From assembly GCA_964509685.1 (NCBI GenBank), contig CAZDYQ010000011.1:1-51174 (forward strand): a stretch of DNA of 51,174 nucleotides, in the 5' to 3' direction. The notes beneath the pieces are model-generated. The model ran no database searches, was not told the DNA's origin, and saw nothing but the letters and a program-made list of their open reading frames with translations. Shown in pieces: positions 7,487 through 16,466 of this stretch. Position 1 is the stretch's first letter, and every line of letters begins with the position of its first letter. Made by a program: the position numbers and the translations under genes. This DNA is from JAMLIN01 sp964509685 (GTDB lineage: Bacteria > Pseudomonadota > Gammaproteobacteria > Burkholderiales > Burkholderiaceae_E).

Positions 7487-8620
7487 ATGGAACGAGAACA
7501 AGCCTCCAAATTCCTGCACGACCTTCTGCGCCTGATGCGCCAGAGGAACGGATCGGACCTGTTCCTGACCGCCGACTACCCGCCGGCGTTCAAGATCGAC
7601 GGCAAGCTCCAGCCGGTCTCGAACGTTCCGCTCACCGCCTCGCACACGGTCGAGCTCGCCCGCGCCCTCATGAACGACCGCCAGGCGGCGGAGTTCGAGG
7701 AGCATCGCGAGGTGAACTTCGCGATCAGCCCGACCGGGATCGGCCGATTCCGCGTGAACGCGTTCATGCAGCTCGGCCGCGTCGGCATCGTGCTGCGGAC
7801 GATCAAGTCGGAGATTCCCACGTTCGAGCAGCTGCGCCTGCCCCCGATCCTGGCAGAGCTCGCGCTCACCAAGCGCGGCCTGATCATCATGGTCGGCGGC
7901 ACGGGCTCGGGGAAATCGAACTCGCTCGCCGCGATGATCGGCTACCGCAACGAGAAGACGCACGGCCACATCATCACGATCGAGGATCCGGTCGAGTTCG
8001 TGCACCCGCATCGCAACTGCATCATCACGCACCGCGAGGTGGGGGTCGACACGGAAGGCTGGGAGGTCGCGCTCAAGAACACGCTGCGCCAGGCGCCCGA
8101 CGTGATCATGATCGGCGAGATCCGCGACCGCGAGACGATGGAGCATGCGGTGACCTTCGCCGAGACGGGTCACCTCTGCATGGCGACGCTGCACGCCAAC
8201 AGCGCGAACCAGGCGCTCGACCGGATCGTCAACTTCTTCCCCGAGGAGCGCCGGGCCCAGCTGCTCATGGACCTCTCTCTCAACCTCAAGGCGGTGATCT
8301 CCCAACGCCTGATTCCGCTCCAGTCGGGCCAGGGCCGCGTGCCCGCGGTGGAGGTGATGCTGAACTCCCCGCTGATCGCGGACCTGATCTTCAAGGGAGA
8401 GGTCGGCGCCATCAAGGAGGTCATGAAGAAGAGCCGCGAGATCGGCATGCAGACCTTCGACCAGGCGCTGTTCGACCTGTACGAGGCGGGCGAGATCGCC
8501 TACGAGGATGCGCTGCGCAATGCCGACTCGGTCAACGACCTGCGCCTGAACATCAAGCTGAACAGCAAGCGCTCGGCGAAGGACCTGAGCCGCGGCACCG
8601 AGCACCTCGACATCATCTGA
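7487..8620 (+). CDS. pilU: Type IV pilus ATPase PilU
   Basis: 377 residues. A PilT-dependent accessory retraction ATPase, paralogous to PilT. Seen in order: an N-terminal NGSDLFLTADYPPAFKIDGKL domain, Walker A GGTGSGKSN, Asp box HIITIEDPVEFVHPH, a Walker B region DVIMIGEIRDRE and the His box ATLHANSANQALDRI. The C-terminal FKGEVGAIKEVMKKSREIGMQTFDQAL segment is typical of PilU rather than PilT. The first residues after the ATG at 7487 (MEREQASKFLHDLLRLM) match PilU N-termini. The region between pilT and pilU holds the hairpin described separately, so pilU may rely on read-through or a weak own promoter. Confidence 0.94.
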   Translation: MEREQASKFLHDLLRLMRQRNGSDLFLTADYPPAFKIDGKLQPVSNVPLTASHTVELARALMNDRQAAEFEEHREVNFAISPTGIGRFRVNAFMQLGRVGIVLRTIKSEIPTFEQLRLPPILAELALTKRGLIIMVGGTGSGKSNSLAAMIGYRNEKTHGHIITIEDPVEFVHPHRNCIITHREVGVDTEGWEVALKNTLRQAPDVIMIGEIRDRETMEHAVTFAETGHLCMATLHANSANQALDRIVNFFPEERRAQLLMDLSLNLKAVISQRLIPLQSGQGRVPAVEVMLNSPLIADLIFKGEVGAIKEVMKKSREIGMQTFDQALFDLYEAGEIAYEDALRNADSVNDLRLNIKLNSKRSAKDLSRGTEHLDII

Positions 8621-9827
8621 CCGGCGCCCGAGGCGGGCGCACGGCCGCGGCTTCGAACAGCTCGAAGGCAAAGAGCCGGCAATCGATCGGGCCGTTGAAC
8701 AGGGGGTGCTTGCGCTTCTCCCGGATGCGCAGCCGCCGGGGCAAGGTCCGGTCGCCACTCAGGATCCACGCCTCCCATCCGCCAAACCGTTCCTTGAGCA
8801 CCTGCCCCAGGGCGAGCATCGTCGCATCGTAGTCGCCGGCCATGTCGATGCGCTCGCCGTAGGGGGGATTGCAGACGATCATCCCGGGCGTGGGGTCGGG
8901 CGGCTCGATCTCACGGCAGTCGGCCTGGCGCAGCGAGATGGCATCGTCGGCGAGCCCGGCGCGCCGCGCGTTGGTCTGCGCCTGGCGGATCGCGCCGGGA
9001 TCGATATCCGATCCGTGGATGGAAATCGGCACGTCTCGCGCGGCGCCCATCCGCGCCTCGGCCTGCGCGCGCAGGTCCGCCCATAGCGCGTCGTCGAAGC
9101 CGAGCAGGCGCTCGAAGCCGAAGCGGCGCGACAGTCCGGGGGCGATGCCGCGCGCGCTCTGCGCCGCCTCGATCAGGATGGTCCCCGAACCGCAGAAGGG
9201 ATCGAGCAGTGGCCGTGTCGGGTCCCACCCGGCGAGGGCGAGCAGGCCCGCCGCGAGGTTCTCCTTGAGCGGGGCCTCGCCCTTGTCGTCGCGCCGGCGC
9301 CAGCCCCGCTTGAACAGCGGCTCGCCCGACAGGTCGAGGTAGAGGCTCGCCTCCCGCTCGTCCAGGTGCGCGAATACGCGTACGTCGGGTTGCCGGGTGT
9401 CGATCGAGGGTCGCTCGCCCGCGCGCTCGCGGAAGAAGTCGACGATGGCGTCCTTGATGCGCAGCGTGGCGAAGTTCAGGCTGCGCAGCGGCGAGCGGCT
9501 CCCCGTGACGTCCACCCGCAGCGTCTGGCGAGGATCGAACCAGGCGCTCCAGTCGATCGAGCCGGTGATCCGGTAGAGCTCGTCCTCGTTGCGGTACGGG
9601 GCGTGGGCAAGACGCAGCAGGATGCGCGAGGCGATGCGCGACCACAGGTTCGCCCGGTAGGCGAGGCCGAGGTCGCCCTCGAACGATACGCCGCCACGGG
9701 TGGGCGTCGCGGTTGCGCCGAGCGCGCGCAGTTCGAGCGCGAGGGATTCCTCCAGCCCGTGCGGGCAGGCGGCATGGAACGAGAGGAGGGGGCGCGGCGA
9801 GAGCCGCAGCGTCCGGTCAGCGGGCAA
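8613..9827 (-). CDS. rlmL: THUMP-domain 23S rRNA (guanine-N2)-methyltransferase, RlmL type
   Basis: About 404 residues from a TTG at 9827; a CTG at 9809 is an alternative, and no ATG fits. The protein starts with the conserved FHAACPHGLEESLALELRALG block, continues through a THUMP RNA-binding domain, then a class I SAM-dependent methyltransferase fold with LLDPFCGSGTILIEAA (SAM site) and the N2-guanine motif NPPYGER. It corresponds to the N-terminal half of E. coli RlmKL and lacks the fused RlmK part, as is usual outside gammaproteobacteria. The modified base (m2G2445 in E. coli 23S rRNA) is inferred from the family. The start overlaps the end of the preceding DsbA-like gene by about 11 bases, which suggests coupled translation at the end of the leuS operon. 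The start codon is the least certain point. Confidence 0.85.
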   Translation of the reverse strand: MPADRTLRLSPRPLLSFHAACPHGLEESLALELRALGATATPTRGGVSFEGDLGLAYRANLWSRIASRILLRLAHAPYRNEDELYRITGSIDWSAWFDPRQTLRVDVTGSRSPLRSLNFATLRIKDAIVDFFRERAGERPSIDTRQPDVRVFAHLDEREASLYLDLSGEPLFKRGWRRRDDKGEAPLKENLAAGLLALAGWDPTRPLLDPFCGSGTILIEAAQSARGIAPGLSRRFGFERLLGFDDALWADLRAQAEARMGAARDVPISIHGSDIDPGAIRQAQTNARRAGLADDAISLRQADCREIEPPDPTPGMIVCNPPYGERIDMAGDYDATMLALGQVLKERFGGWEAWILSGDRTLPRRLRIREKRKHPLFNGPIDCRLFAFELFEAAAVRPPRAPVR

Positions 9828-10410
9828 GCGCGCGATCCAGCAGGTCGAGACGGTCCTGGCCCCAAAAGCCCTCGTCGCGCAGCCGGTACCAGGGCGCCCC
9901 GAAGACCCCGGCGGCGAGCGCGTCGTCGGTGTTGCGTTCGTAGACCGGCATCGCCTCGGCCCGGCCGTCGAGGATGGGGCGGGCATCGAGCCCGGCCTCG
10001 GTGGCGATGGCCGCCAGCGTGTCCTCGTCGGCGATGTCGCGCTCCTCGACCCACACGGCGCGCATCAGCCGCCCGGCGAAGTCGTAGCCGGCCCGCTCGC
10101 CATGGAGCGCGAGCGTGGCGATGATCGCGAGCGAGGCCGCTGTGGGATCGATCGGGAAGTGCTTCGGATGCAGGTTCAGCTCGACGCCGAGGACCTCGCG
10201 CCAGCGCTGCAGCTCGACCAGGCGGTAGGCCTGCCGGGCCGGGGCGCGCTTCGGCAGCGGCAGCCCTCCGGTGGCCGGGAAGATGCGTCCGTAGTCGCAG
10301 GGCTTCATCTCGATGCGGGCGCCGTGGCGCTCCGCGATCCGCGCAAGCCGCTGGTGGCCGAGGTAGGTCCACGGTGAATGGGGGGTGAAGTAGTACTCGA
10401 TCCGGTCCAT
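9817..10410 (-). CDS. DsbA-like 2-hydroxychromene-2-carboxylate isomerase family protein
   Basis: 197 residues. Thioredoxin-fold protein of the kappa-class glutathione transferase / NahD type. The N-terminus IEYYFTPHSPWTYLGHQRL has a Ser at about residue 12 in the position used for glutathione in this family, and there is no CxxC. The C-terminal VFGAPWYRLRDEGFWGQDRLDLL is the typical GxP-x-F block. NahD acts in naphthalene breakdown, but most members in other genomes have no known substrate, and no aromatic pathway genes are adjacent. The ATG at 10410 has a good ribosome binding site (GAGGAGACCC). It follows the HemJ/CopD-like gene by 25 bases and overlaps rlmL. Confidence 0.82.
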   Translation of the reverse strand: MDRIEYYFTPHSPWTYLGHQRLARIAERHGARIEMKPCDYGRIFPATGGLPLPKRAPARQAYRLVELQRWREVLGVELNLHPKHFPIDPTAASLAIIATLALHGERAGYDFAGRLMRAVWVEERDIADEDTLAAIATEAGLDARPILDGRAEAMPVYERNTDDALAAGVFGAPWYRLRDEGFWGQDRLDLLDRALAR

Positions 10411-10435
10411 GGGTCTCCTCGCGCCCGTTGGGGGT

Positions 10436-10927
10436 TCAGAACGGCTTGACGACGACCAGGATGACGGCCGCGAACAGCGCGAGCACCGGCGCCTCGTTGA
10501 AGACGCGGTACCAGCGATGGCTGCGCCGGTTCCTGCCCGACTCGAAGCCGCGCAGCAGCGCGCCGCAGGCGAGGTGGTAGGCGACGAGCAGCACCACGAT
10601 GGCGAGCTTCGCGTGCATCCAGCCATTGCCCGCGCCCAGGCCGATGCCGTAGTACAGCCACAGCACGAGGCCCAGGCCCAGCGCGAGCAGCCCCAGCGGC
10701 GTCATGAAACGGTACAGCTTGCGGGCCATCAGCAGCAAGCGTCGGTACTCCGCCGACTCGGTCGCGCCGGTGGGGGCCGCCGGCGCGTCCGGCCGGGCCG
10801 GCCCGGGAACGGGCGGACCGACCAGTGCAAGATTGACGAAGATCCGCGGCAGGTAGAACAGGCCGGCGAACCAGCAGGTCACGAAGGCGATGTGCAGCGC
10901 CTTGACCCAGGGATATGCGCCGCCCAT
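10436..10927 (-). CDS. CopD/HemJ-family integral membrane protein
   Basis: 163 residues with four predicted membrane helices. The first helix region VKALHIAFVTCWFAGLFYLPRIFVNLA and the C-terminal RWYRVFNEAPVLALFAAVILVVVKPF match the HemJ/UPF0093 branch of the CopD superfamily. HemJ is an oxygen-independent protoporphyrinogen oxidase in many bacteria that lack HemG and HemY; whether this member does that is inferred. A Pro/Ala-rich loop (about residues 38-54) is inserted between helices 1 and 2. The gene starts on the base directly after the proA stop, so translation is probably coupled. Confidence 0.75.
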   Translation of the reverse strand: MGGAYPWVKALHIAFVTCWFAGLFYLPRIFVNLALVGPPVPGPARPDAPAAPTGATESAEYRRLLLMARKLYRFMTPLGLLALGLGLVLWLYYGIGLGAGNGWMHAKLAIVVLLVAYHLACGALLRGFESGRNRRSHRWYRVFNEAPVLALFAAVILVVVKPF

Positions 10928-12211
10928 CTACACCCGGACCTGGCCGCTGCCGAGCACCACGTACTTCTGGGAGGTGAGGCCCTCGAGGCCGACCGGGCCG
11001 CGTGCATGCAGCTTGTCGGTCGAGATGCCGATCTCCGCCCCGAGGCCGAACTCGAAGCCGTCGGCGAACCGGGTCGAGGCGTTGACCATGACCGAGGACG
11101 AATCCACCTCGCGCAGGAAGCGCATCGCGCGGCCGTGGTCGCGGGTGACGATGGCGTCCGTGTGCGCCGAACCGTAGCGGGCGATGTGTTCCATCGCGTC
11201 GTCGAGGCCTTCGACCACGCGGATCGAGATGATCGGCGCGAGATACTCGGTGGACCAGTCTTCCTCGGTGGCGACACCGGCCTCGATGCCCGCGGCCGCG
11301 AGCACCGAGCGACTGGCTTCGTCGCCGCGCATCTCGACGCCCTTGTCCGCGAAGACCCGGCCGATCCGTGGCAGCACCTCGGGGGCGATGGACTTCGCGA
11401 CCAGCAGGGTCTCCATCGTGTTGCAGGGCGAGTAGCGCTGCGTCTTGGCGTTGTCCGCGATCGTGACCGCCATGTCGATGTCCGCCCCGTCGTCGATGTA
11501 CACATGGCAGACGCCGTCGAGGTGCTTGATGACGGGTACCCGCGACTCGGAGGCGATGCGCGCGATGAGCGACTTGCCGCCGCGCGGCACGATCACGTCC
11601 ACCCATTGCGGGCTGCGCAGCAGGGCGCCGACGGCCTCGCGGTCGGTGGTCTCGACGACCTGCACCGCATCGACGGGAAGTCCCGCGGCGGACAGGCCAT
11701 GGTGGACGAGGGCGGCGAGCGCCTGGTTGCTGTGGAAGGCCTCGGAGCCGCCGCGCAGGATGGTGGCGTTGCCCGACTTGATGCACAGGCCGGCGGCATC
11801 GACGGTGACGTTCGGCCGCGACTCGTAGATGATCCCGATGACGCCCAGCGGCACCCGCATCCGGCCGACCTGGATACCGGAGGGCCGGTAGCGCAGGTCG
11901 GTGATCTCCCCGATGGGATCGGGAAGTTCGGCGATCTGCTCGAGGCCCGCGGCCATCGATTCGATCACCTTGTCGTTGAGCGCCAGGCGATCGACGAAGG
12001 CCGGGTCGTGGCCGGCGGCGCGCGCGGCCTCGAGGTCGCGCGCATTGGCCTCGCGCAGCGCCTGGGCGCCCGAGCGGATCGCCTCGGCCGTCGCGCGCAG
12101 CGCCGCATTGCGCGATGCCGTGGTCGCGCTCGCCATCAGGCGGCTCGCGGCGCGTGCGCGGCGTCCCAGGGCGTCCACGTAGGCGCCGATGTCGGTAGCT
12201 TCGATCTGCAT
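10928..12211 (-). CDS. proA: Glutamate-5-semialdehyde dehydrogenase (gamma-glutamyl phosphate reductase)
   Basis: 427 residues, the usual ProA length. It reduces gamma-glutamyl phosphate to glutamate semialdehyde with NADPH, the second step of proline synthesis. The aldehyde-dehydrogenase fold is clear: PLGVIGIIYESRPNVTVDAAGLCIKSGNATILRGG in the cofactor region, VIVPRGGKSLI, the catalytic Cys region with NAKTQRYSPCNTMETLLV, and the C-terminal STDKLHARGPVGLEGLTSQKYVV signature. The ATG at 12211 abuts the holA stop with no gap, and its own stop abuts the HemJ/CopD-like start. proC is elsewhere in the window and no proB is seen. Confidence 0.95.
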   Translation of the reverse strand: MQIEATDIGAYVDALGRRARAASRLMASATTASRNAALRATAEAIRSGAQALREANARDLEAARAAGHDPAFVDRLALNDKVIESMAAGLEQIAELPDPIGEITDLRYRPSGIQVGRMRVPLGVIGIIYESRPNVTVDAAGLCIKSGNATILRGGSEAFHSNQALAALVHHGLSAAGLPVDAVQVVETTDREAVGALLRSPQWVDVIVPRGGKSLIARIASESRVPVIKHLDGVCHVYIDDGADIDMAVTIADNAKTQRYSPCNTMETLLVAKSIAPEVLPRIGRVFADKGVEMRGDEASRSVLAAAGIEAGVATEEDWSTEYLAPIISIRVVEGLDDAMEHIARYGSAHTDAIVTRDHGRAMRFLREVDSSSVMVNASTRFADGFEFGLGAEIGISTDKLHARGPVGLEGLTSQKYVVLGSGQVRV

Positions 12212-13231
12212 TCAGGTTCCGCCAAGCAGGGGAGCGCTGGCCAGCGAGAGCGCCAGTTCGCCGAGCGCCTGCCAGGGATCGCCCTGGACGGCGCCCTTGA
12301 TCATTGTATCGGCCCGCGCCGCCGCCTGCAGTGCGCGCCGGGCCGAAGCGGCGTCGTGGCGGGACAGGGCGGCCCGGTAGGCGGCGACCCGGGGTCCGAA
12401 GACCCGCGCCTGCGCGAAGGCCTGGGAGGACGGGATGCCATGGCGAGCGTCGTCGAACAGCCGCACCAGCGTGCGTGCCCCGTCGGCCAGGGCGAACAGC
12501 ACGAGCGGCTCGGCGGCGCCCTCGGCCCGCAGGCTGTCCAGGCCGCGTCGGGTGCGCTCGATGTCGCCTCGCAGCGCCGCTTCCAGCAGGGCGTACGGAT
12601 CGAACCGGGCGACATTGAGCACCGCCTCCCGGACCTCGTCGGCGGGCAGCGGCCCGGCCGGGAACAGCAGGCCGAGCTTGCGGATCTCCTGGTGGGCGGC
12701 GAGCAGGTTCCCCTCGACGCGATCGGCGATGAGCTCCAGGGTGTCGCGCCCGGCGCGCTGGCCCTGGGCGGCGAGCCGTTCGCCGATCCAGGCCGGGAGC
12801 CGCGCCCGCTCCACCGGATGGATCGTCACGTGGATCATGTGGGGCTCGAGGCTGCGGAACCATGCCCCGTTGAGGGTCTTGCGGTCGATCGGGCCGCTCG
12901 TCACGAGGATCCGGACCGACTCGTCGAGGCTCCCGGCCAGCTCCGCCAGCGCCTCGCCCAGCTCGCGTGGCGGGCTGTTCGGGATTCGCAGCTCGATCAG
13001 CCGCCGGCTGGCGAAGAGCGACATCGCGCCGGCCTGGCCCGCCAGCTCCGCGACGGAGAAGCCCCGCTCGACATGGAGGACGCTGCGCTCCTCGCAGCCG
13101 GCCGCGCGGGCGGCGGCCCGCACCCTGTCCGCCGCCTCCATCGAGAGCAGCGGCTCGTCGCCATGGATCCAGGTGATGGCCGGCAGGCCGTCGCGCAGGG
13201 CGCGCTCGAGCCCTTCGGGCCGGACGTTCAT
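12212..13231 (-). CDS. holA: DNA polymerase III subunit delta
   Basis: 339 residues. Delta is the wrench of the clamp loader: it opens the beta sliding clamp at the replication fork. The N-terminal AAA+-like domain reads MNVRPEGLERALRDGLPAITWIHGDEPLLSMEAADRVRAAARAAG, with the degenerate P-loop typical of delta. The central LPAWIGERLAAQG...LIADRVEGNLLAAHQEIRKL and the C-terminal collar helices fit the family. The ATG at 13231 overlaps the lptE stop by four bases (ATGA). Sequence identity between deltas is low, but position after lptE supports the call. Confidence 0.92.
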   Translation of the reverse strand: MNVRPEGLERALRDGLPAITWIHGDEPLLSMEAADRVRAAARAAGCEERSVLHVERGFSVAELAGQAGAMSLFASRRLIELRIPNSPPRELGEALAELAGSLDESVRILVTSGPIDRKTLNGAWFRSLEPHMIHVTIHPVERARLPAWIGERLAAQGQRAGRDTLELIADRVEGNLLAAHQEIRKLGLLFPAGPLPADEVREAVLNVARFDPYALLEAALRGDIERTRRGLDSLRAEGAAEPLVLFALADGARTLVRLFDDARHGIPSSQAFAQARVFGPRVAAYRAALSRHDAASARRALQAAARADTMIKGAVQGDPWQALGELALSLASAPLLGGT

Positions 13232-13731
13232 CGGGGTTCGCGCGGCTTGATGCTGGCGAGCCGCCGCACGATCTGCTGCACCATGTCCGATTGCATCTCG
13301 CCGAAGATCTGCTCCTCCTCGAGCTGCTTGGACAACAGCTGGATCTCGCCCACGCTGATCTCGCGGCGCACCACCAGGGCCGTCTGGGGCAGCAGGTTGC
13401 GCCCGGCGGGATCGTCGACCCGGAAGGCCGTACGCAGGCGCAGCTCGTATTCGACGGGCCGACCGGTCGTCGAGAAGCCGATCGCCTCCTTCTCCCGCCG
13501 CTCGGTGAGGATCACGAGGATGGCCTCGGCCTGTTCGCGATCGTCCACGATCCTCGTGCCGCTCGAGGACCGCACCACGCGCCGGAACTCCGAGCCCAGC
13601 GCGGAGGTTCGGGAGAACGTGGTGTACAGCGTCCTGAACGGCAGGCCGGTCGATTCGCGCAGGCGAAATCCGCAGCCGCCGCCCGCCAGCCCCGCGAGGA
13701 GCAGCAAGCCGAGCGCTTGGCGGCGTCGCAT
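13228..13731 (-). CDS. lptE: LPS-assembly lipoprotein LptE
   Basis: 167 residues. LptE plugs the LptD barrel in the outer membrane and helps insert LPS. A short signal sequence (LGLLLLAGLAGGG) leads to Cys20, followed by GFRLRES, the GCGFxLR start typical of mature LptE. The lipobox is unusual, with Gly rather than Leu at position -3. The rest is the mixed alpha/beta domain with a C-terminal helix VQQIVRRLASI. It lies 5 bases after leuS and overlaps holA by four bases. Confidence rests on the N-terminal motif plus the conserved leuS-lptE-holA order. Confidence 0.9.
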   Translation of the reverse strand: MRRRQALGLLLLAGLAGGGCGFRLRESTGLPFRTLYTTFSRTSALGSEFRRVVRSSSGTRIVDDREQAEAILVILTERREKEAIGFSTTGRPVEYELRLRTAFRVDDPAGRNLLPQTALVVRREISVGEIQLLSKQLEEEQIFGEMQSDMVQQIVRRLASIKPREPR

Positions 13732-13736
13732 GTCGG

Positions 13737-16412
13737 CTAGACGACGAGATTGACCAGCCGGCCGGGCACGACGATGAGCTTGCGCACGGGCTTGCCCTCG
13801 CCGTGGCGCGCGTAGGCATCCGAGGCGAGCGCCGCGGCCTGGATGGCCTCCCTGTCCGCATCGGCCGCGACGCGGATCGAGCCGCGCACCTTGCCATTGA
13901 TCTGCAGCACGAGCTCCACCTCGTCGAGCACGAGCGCCTGGGGATCGACCTCCGGCCAGGGGGCGTCGAGCAGGTCGCCCCAGGCTTTCGCATAGCCGAG
14001 TTCCGTCCAGATCGCGTGCGTGATGTGCGGCACCACCGGATAGAGGATGCGCAGCAGGATCGACAGGCTCTCGCGCAGCACGGCCGCCGACTCCGGCGTG
14101 CCGTCGTGCGTGGCGTCCTCGATCGCATTGAGCATCTTCATCGCGGCCGACACCACCGTGTTGTACTGGGTGCGCTGGTAGTCGTAGTCGGCCTGCCTGA
14201 GGACCGTGTGGATCGCCCGGCGCAGGTCGCGCTGGGCGGCGCCCAGGCGGTCCGCATCGACGGTGGCGGGCGCCGACCGGATGGTGTCGGCATGCTCGGC
14301 CGCGAAGTGCCAGATGCGGCGGAGGAAGCGCATCGCGCCCTCGACACCGGTGCTCGACCATTCGAGCGTCTGCTCCGGCGGGCTCGCGAACATCACGAAC
14401 AGGCGGGCGGTATCCGCCCCGTACTGGTCGATCAGTTCCTGGGGATCGACGCCGTTGTTCTTCGACTTCGACATCGTGCCGAGGCCGCCGTAGTCCACGG
14501 GCTGGCCGTCGATCTTCGAGCGCACCGAGGCGGGCTTGCCGTCGGCGTCGGTCACCCACTCGACGTCGTCGGGCGAGATGTACTCGATGCCGCCTTTCTC
14601 CGTGCGCCGGCTGTAGATGTGGTTGAGCACCATCCCCTGGCAGAGCAGCCGGGTGAAGGGTTCGCTGAACGATACCAGGCCGGCGTTCGGGTCGGACTTG
14701 CGTTCGCCCTTGAGGTCGCGCATGACGCGCGTCCAGAAGCGCGCGTAGAGCAGGTGCAGCACGGCATGCTCGATGCCCCCGATGTACTGGTCCATCGGCA
14801 TCCAGTAGTCCGTGCGCTCGTCCACCATCGCCTCGTCGTTGTCGGGCGAGCAATAGCGCATGTAGTACCAGGACGAATCCACGAAGGTGTCCATCGTGTC
14901 CGTCTCGCGCCGCGCCGGCTTGCCGCAGCGCGGGCAGTCGCAGCGCAGGAAGCGCTCGTCGTGGGCGAGCGGGTTGCCGCTGCCGTCCGGCACGAGGTCC
15001 TCGGGCAGGACGACGGGCAGGTCCTCGTAGGGCACGGGCACCGCGCCGCAGTCGTCGCAGTGGATGATCGGAATCGGCGTGCCCCAGTAGCGCTGGCGCG
15101 AGATGCCCCAGTCGCGAAGTCGCCACTGCGTCTTCTTGCCGCCCAGGCCGGCAGCCTCGAGGTCGGCCGCGATCGCGTCCACCGCCCGCTCGTGGTCGAG
15201 GCCGTCGTAACGCCCCGAATTGATGCAGGTGCCGCGCGTCTTGTCGGCGTACCAGTCCTGCCAGGCTTCGGCGGAGAAGGTCTCGCCGGGAACCGCGATC
15301 ACTTGCCTGATCGGCAGGCCGTAGCGCCGGGCGAACTCGAAGTCGCGTTCGTCGTGCGCGGGCACGCCCATCACGGCACCGTCGCCGTAGCTCATCAGCA
15401 CGTAGTTCCCGACCCAGACCTCGACGGACTCGCCGCTGATCGGATGGCGGACATGGAGCCCCGTGGCCACGCCGCGCTTCTCGAGCGTCGCGAGGTCGGC
15501 CTCCATGATCCCGCGCCGACGGGCATCCTCGACGAATGCCGCCACCTCGGGGTTCGATGCGGCGGCTACCGTCGCGAGCGGGTGCTCGGGCGCCACCGCC
15601 ACGAAGGTCACGCCGCAGATGGTGTCGACGCGCGTCGTGAAGACGTAGAGCCGTCCGTCGCCGACGAGCTGGCCGTCGGTATCCCTGATGTCGTGCTCGA
15701 AGGCGAAGCGAACGCCGGTGGACCGGCCGATCCAGTTCGCCTGCATGATGCGCACGCGCTCGGGCCAGCCTTCAAGGTCGTTCTCGACCTGCTCGAGCAG
15801 CTCCTCGGCGTAGTCCGTGATGCGCAGGTAGTAGCCGGGGATCTCGCGGCGCTCGACGGGAGCGCCCGTGCGCCAGCCGCGCCCGTCGATGACCTGCTCG
15901 TTCGCGAGCACCGTCTGGTCGACCGGGTCCCAGTTCACTACCTGGGTCTTGCGATAGGCGATGCCCCGTTCGAGCATCTTGAGGAAGAGCCACTGGTTCC
16001 AGCGGTAGTAACGCGGATCGCAGGCGGCGATCTCCCGCGACCAGTCGATCGCGAAGCCCATCGCCTGCATCTGCTTCTTCATGTAGGCGATGTTGTCGTA
16101 CGTCCAGCGCGCCGGGGCCACCTTGTTGCGGATCGCCGCGTTCTCGGCCGGCAGCCCGAAGGCGTCCCAGCCCATCGGCATCAGCACGTTGTAGCCGTTC
16201 ATGCGCTTGTACCGATACATCACGTCGTTGATCGTGTAGTTGCGCACGTGGCCCATGTGGAGCTTGCCGGAGGGGTAGGGCAGCATCGAGCAGGCGTAGA
16301 ACTTCCCCTTGGGGAAGCGCGGATCGTTCTCCACGGCGCGATAGGCGTCGATGGCCTGCCAGTGGTCCCGGGCTGCCGCTTCGACGGCGTGCGGATCGTA
16401 TTTCGGTTGCAT
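13737..16412 (-). CDS. leuS: Leucyl-tRNA synthetase
   Basis: 891 residues, slightly longer than the usual 860-880. Class I synthetase charging tRNA-Leu. The HIGH-type motif is HMGH at 52-55 (YPSGKLHMGHVRNYT), the CP1 editing domain lies in the middle, and the second catalytic motif is MSKSKNN. A zinc-type cluster appears around RCDCPRCGKPARRET. The ATG at 16412 is chosen because MQPKYDPHAVEAAARDHW is the conserved start; the frame stays open upstream only because the DNA is so GC-rich. It is the first gene of a tight seven-gene operon (leuS, lptE, holA, proA, HemJ/CopD-like, DsbA-like, rlmL) read from the promoter at about 16.46 kb. Confidence 0.97.
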   Translation of the reverse strand: MQPKYDPHAVEAAARDHWQAIDAYRAVENDPRFPKGKFYACSMLPYPSGKLHMGHVRNYTINDVMYRYKRMNGYNVLMPMGWDAFGLPAENAAIRNKVAPARWTYDNIAYMKKQMQAMGFAIDWSREIAACDPRYYRWNQWLFLKMLERGIAYRKTQVVNWDPVDQTVLANEQVIDGRGWRTGAPVERREIPGYYLRITDYAEELLEQVENDLEGWPERVRIMQANWIGRSTGVRFAFEHDIRDTDGQLVGDGRLYVFTTRVDTICGVTFVAVAPEHPLATVAAASNPEVAAFVEDARRRGIMEADLATLEKRGVATGLHVRHPISGESVEVWVGNYVLMSYGDGAVMGVPAHDERDFEFARRYGLPIRQVIAVPGETFSAEAWQDWYADKTRGTCINSGRYDGLDHERAVDAIAADLEAAGLGGKKTQWRLRDWGISRQRYWGTPIPIIHCDDCGAVPVPYEDLPVVLPEDLVPDGSGNPLAHDERFLRCDCPRCGKPARRETDTMDTFVDSSWYYMRYCSPDNDEAMVDERTDYWMPMDQYIGGIEHAVLHLLYARFWTRVMRDLKGERKSDPNAGLVSFSEPFTRLLCQGMVLNHIYSRRTEKGGIEYISPDDVEWVTDADGKPASVRSKIDGQPVDYGGLGTMSKSKNNGVDPQELIDQYGADTARLFVMFASPPEQTLEWSSTGVEGAMRFLRRIWHFAAEHADTIRSAPATVDADRLGAAQRDLRRAIHTVLRQADYDYQRTQYNTVVSAAMKMLNAIEDATHDGTPESAAVLRESLSILLRILYPVVPHITHAIWTELGYAKAWGDLLDAPWPEVDPQALVLDEVELVLQINGKVRGSIRVAADADREAIQAAALASDAYARHGEGKPVRKLIVVPGRLVNLVV

Positions 16413-16460
16413 GGGGAGGCGGATCGCTGGTTGCGCGCCGGCGCGGGCGCGAAACCAGCC

Positions 16461-16466
16461 ATTATA
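16461..16466 (-). promoter_or_regulatory. -10 element of the leuS operon promoter
   Basis: Read on the minus strand, a perfect TATAAT lies at 16466-16461, about 49 bases before the leuS ATG, so the leader would be about 40 bases. No good -35 hexamer sits 16-18 bases upstream; that position is occupied by short direct copies of CCCGAT (plus strand, 16477-16490). The -10 match is seen; activity is inferred. Confidence 0.6.

Noticed and set aside
6347..8620. Recent tandem duplication of one motor ATPase gene
   Set aside because: PilT and PilU share motifs but differ across most residues and have the distinct C-terminal regions of the two known families.
10409..13753. Very long open frame on the plus strand opposite holA, proA and neighbours
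   Set aside because: It runs antisense through well-identified genes, its translation is Arg/Ala/Gly/His-rich and low in hydrophobic periodicity, and such frames arise because stop codons are rare at this GC content. The same applies to 3023-5017, 13803-16868, 38749-41766 on the minus strand and others.
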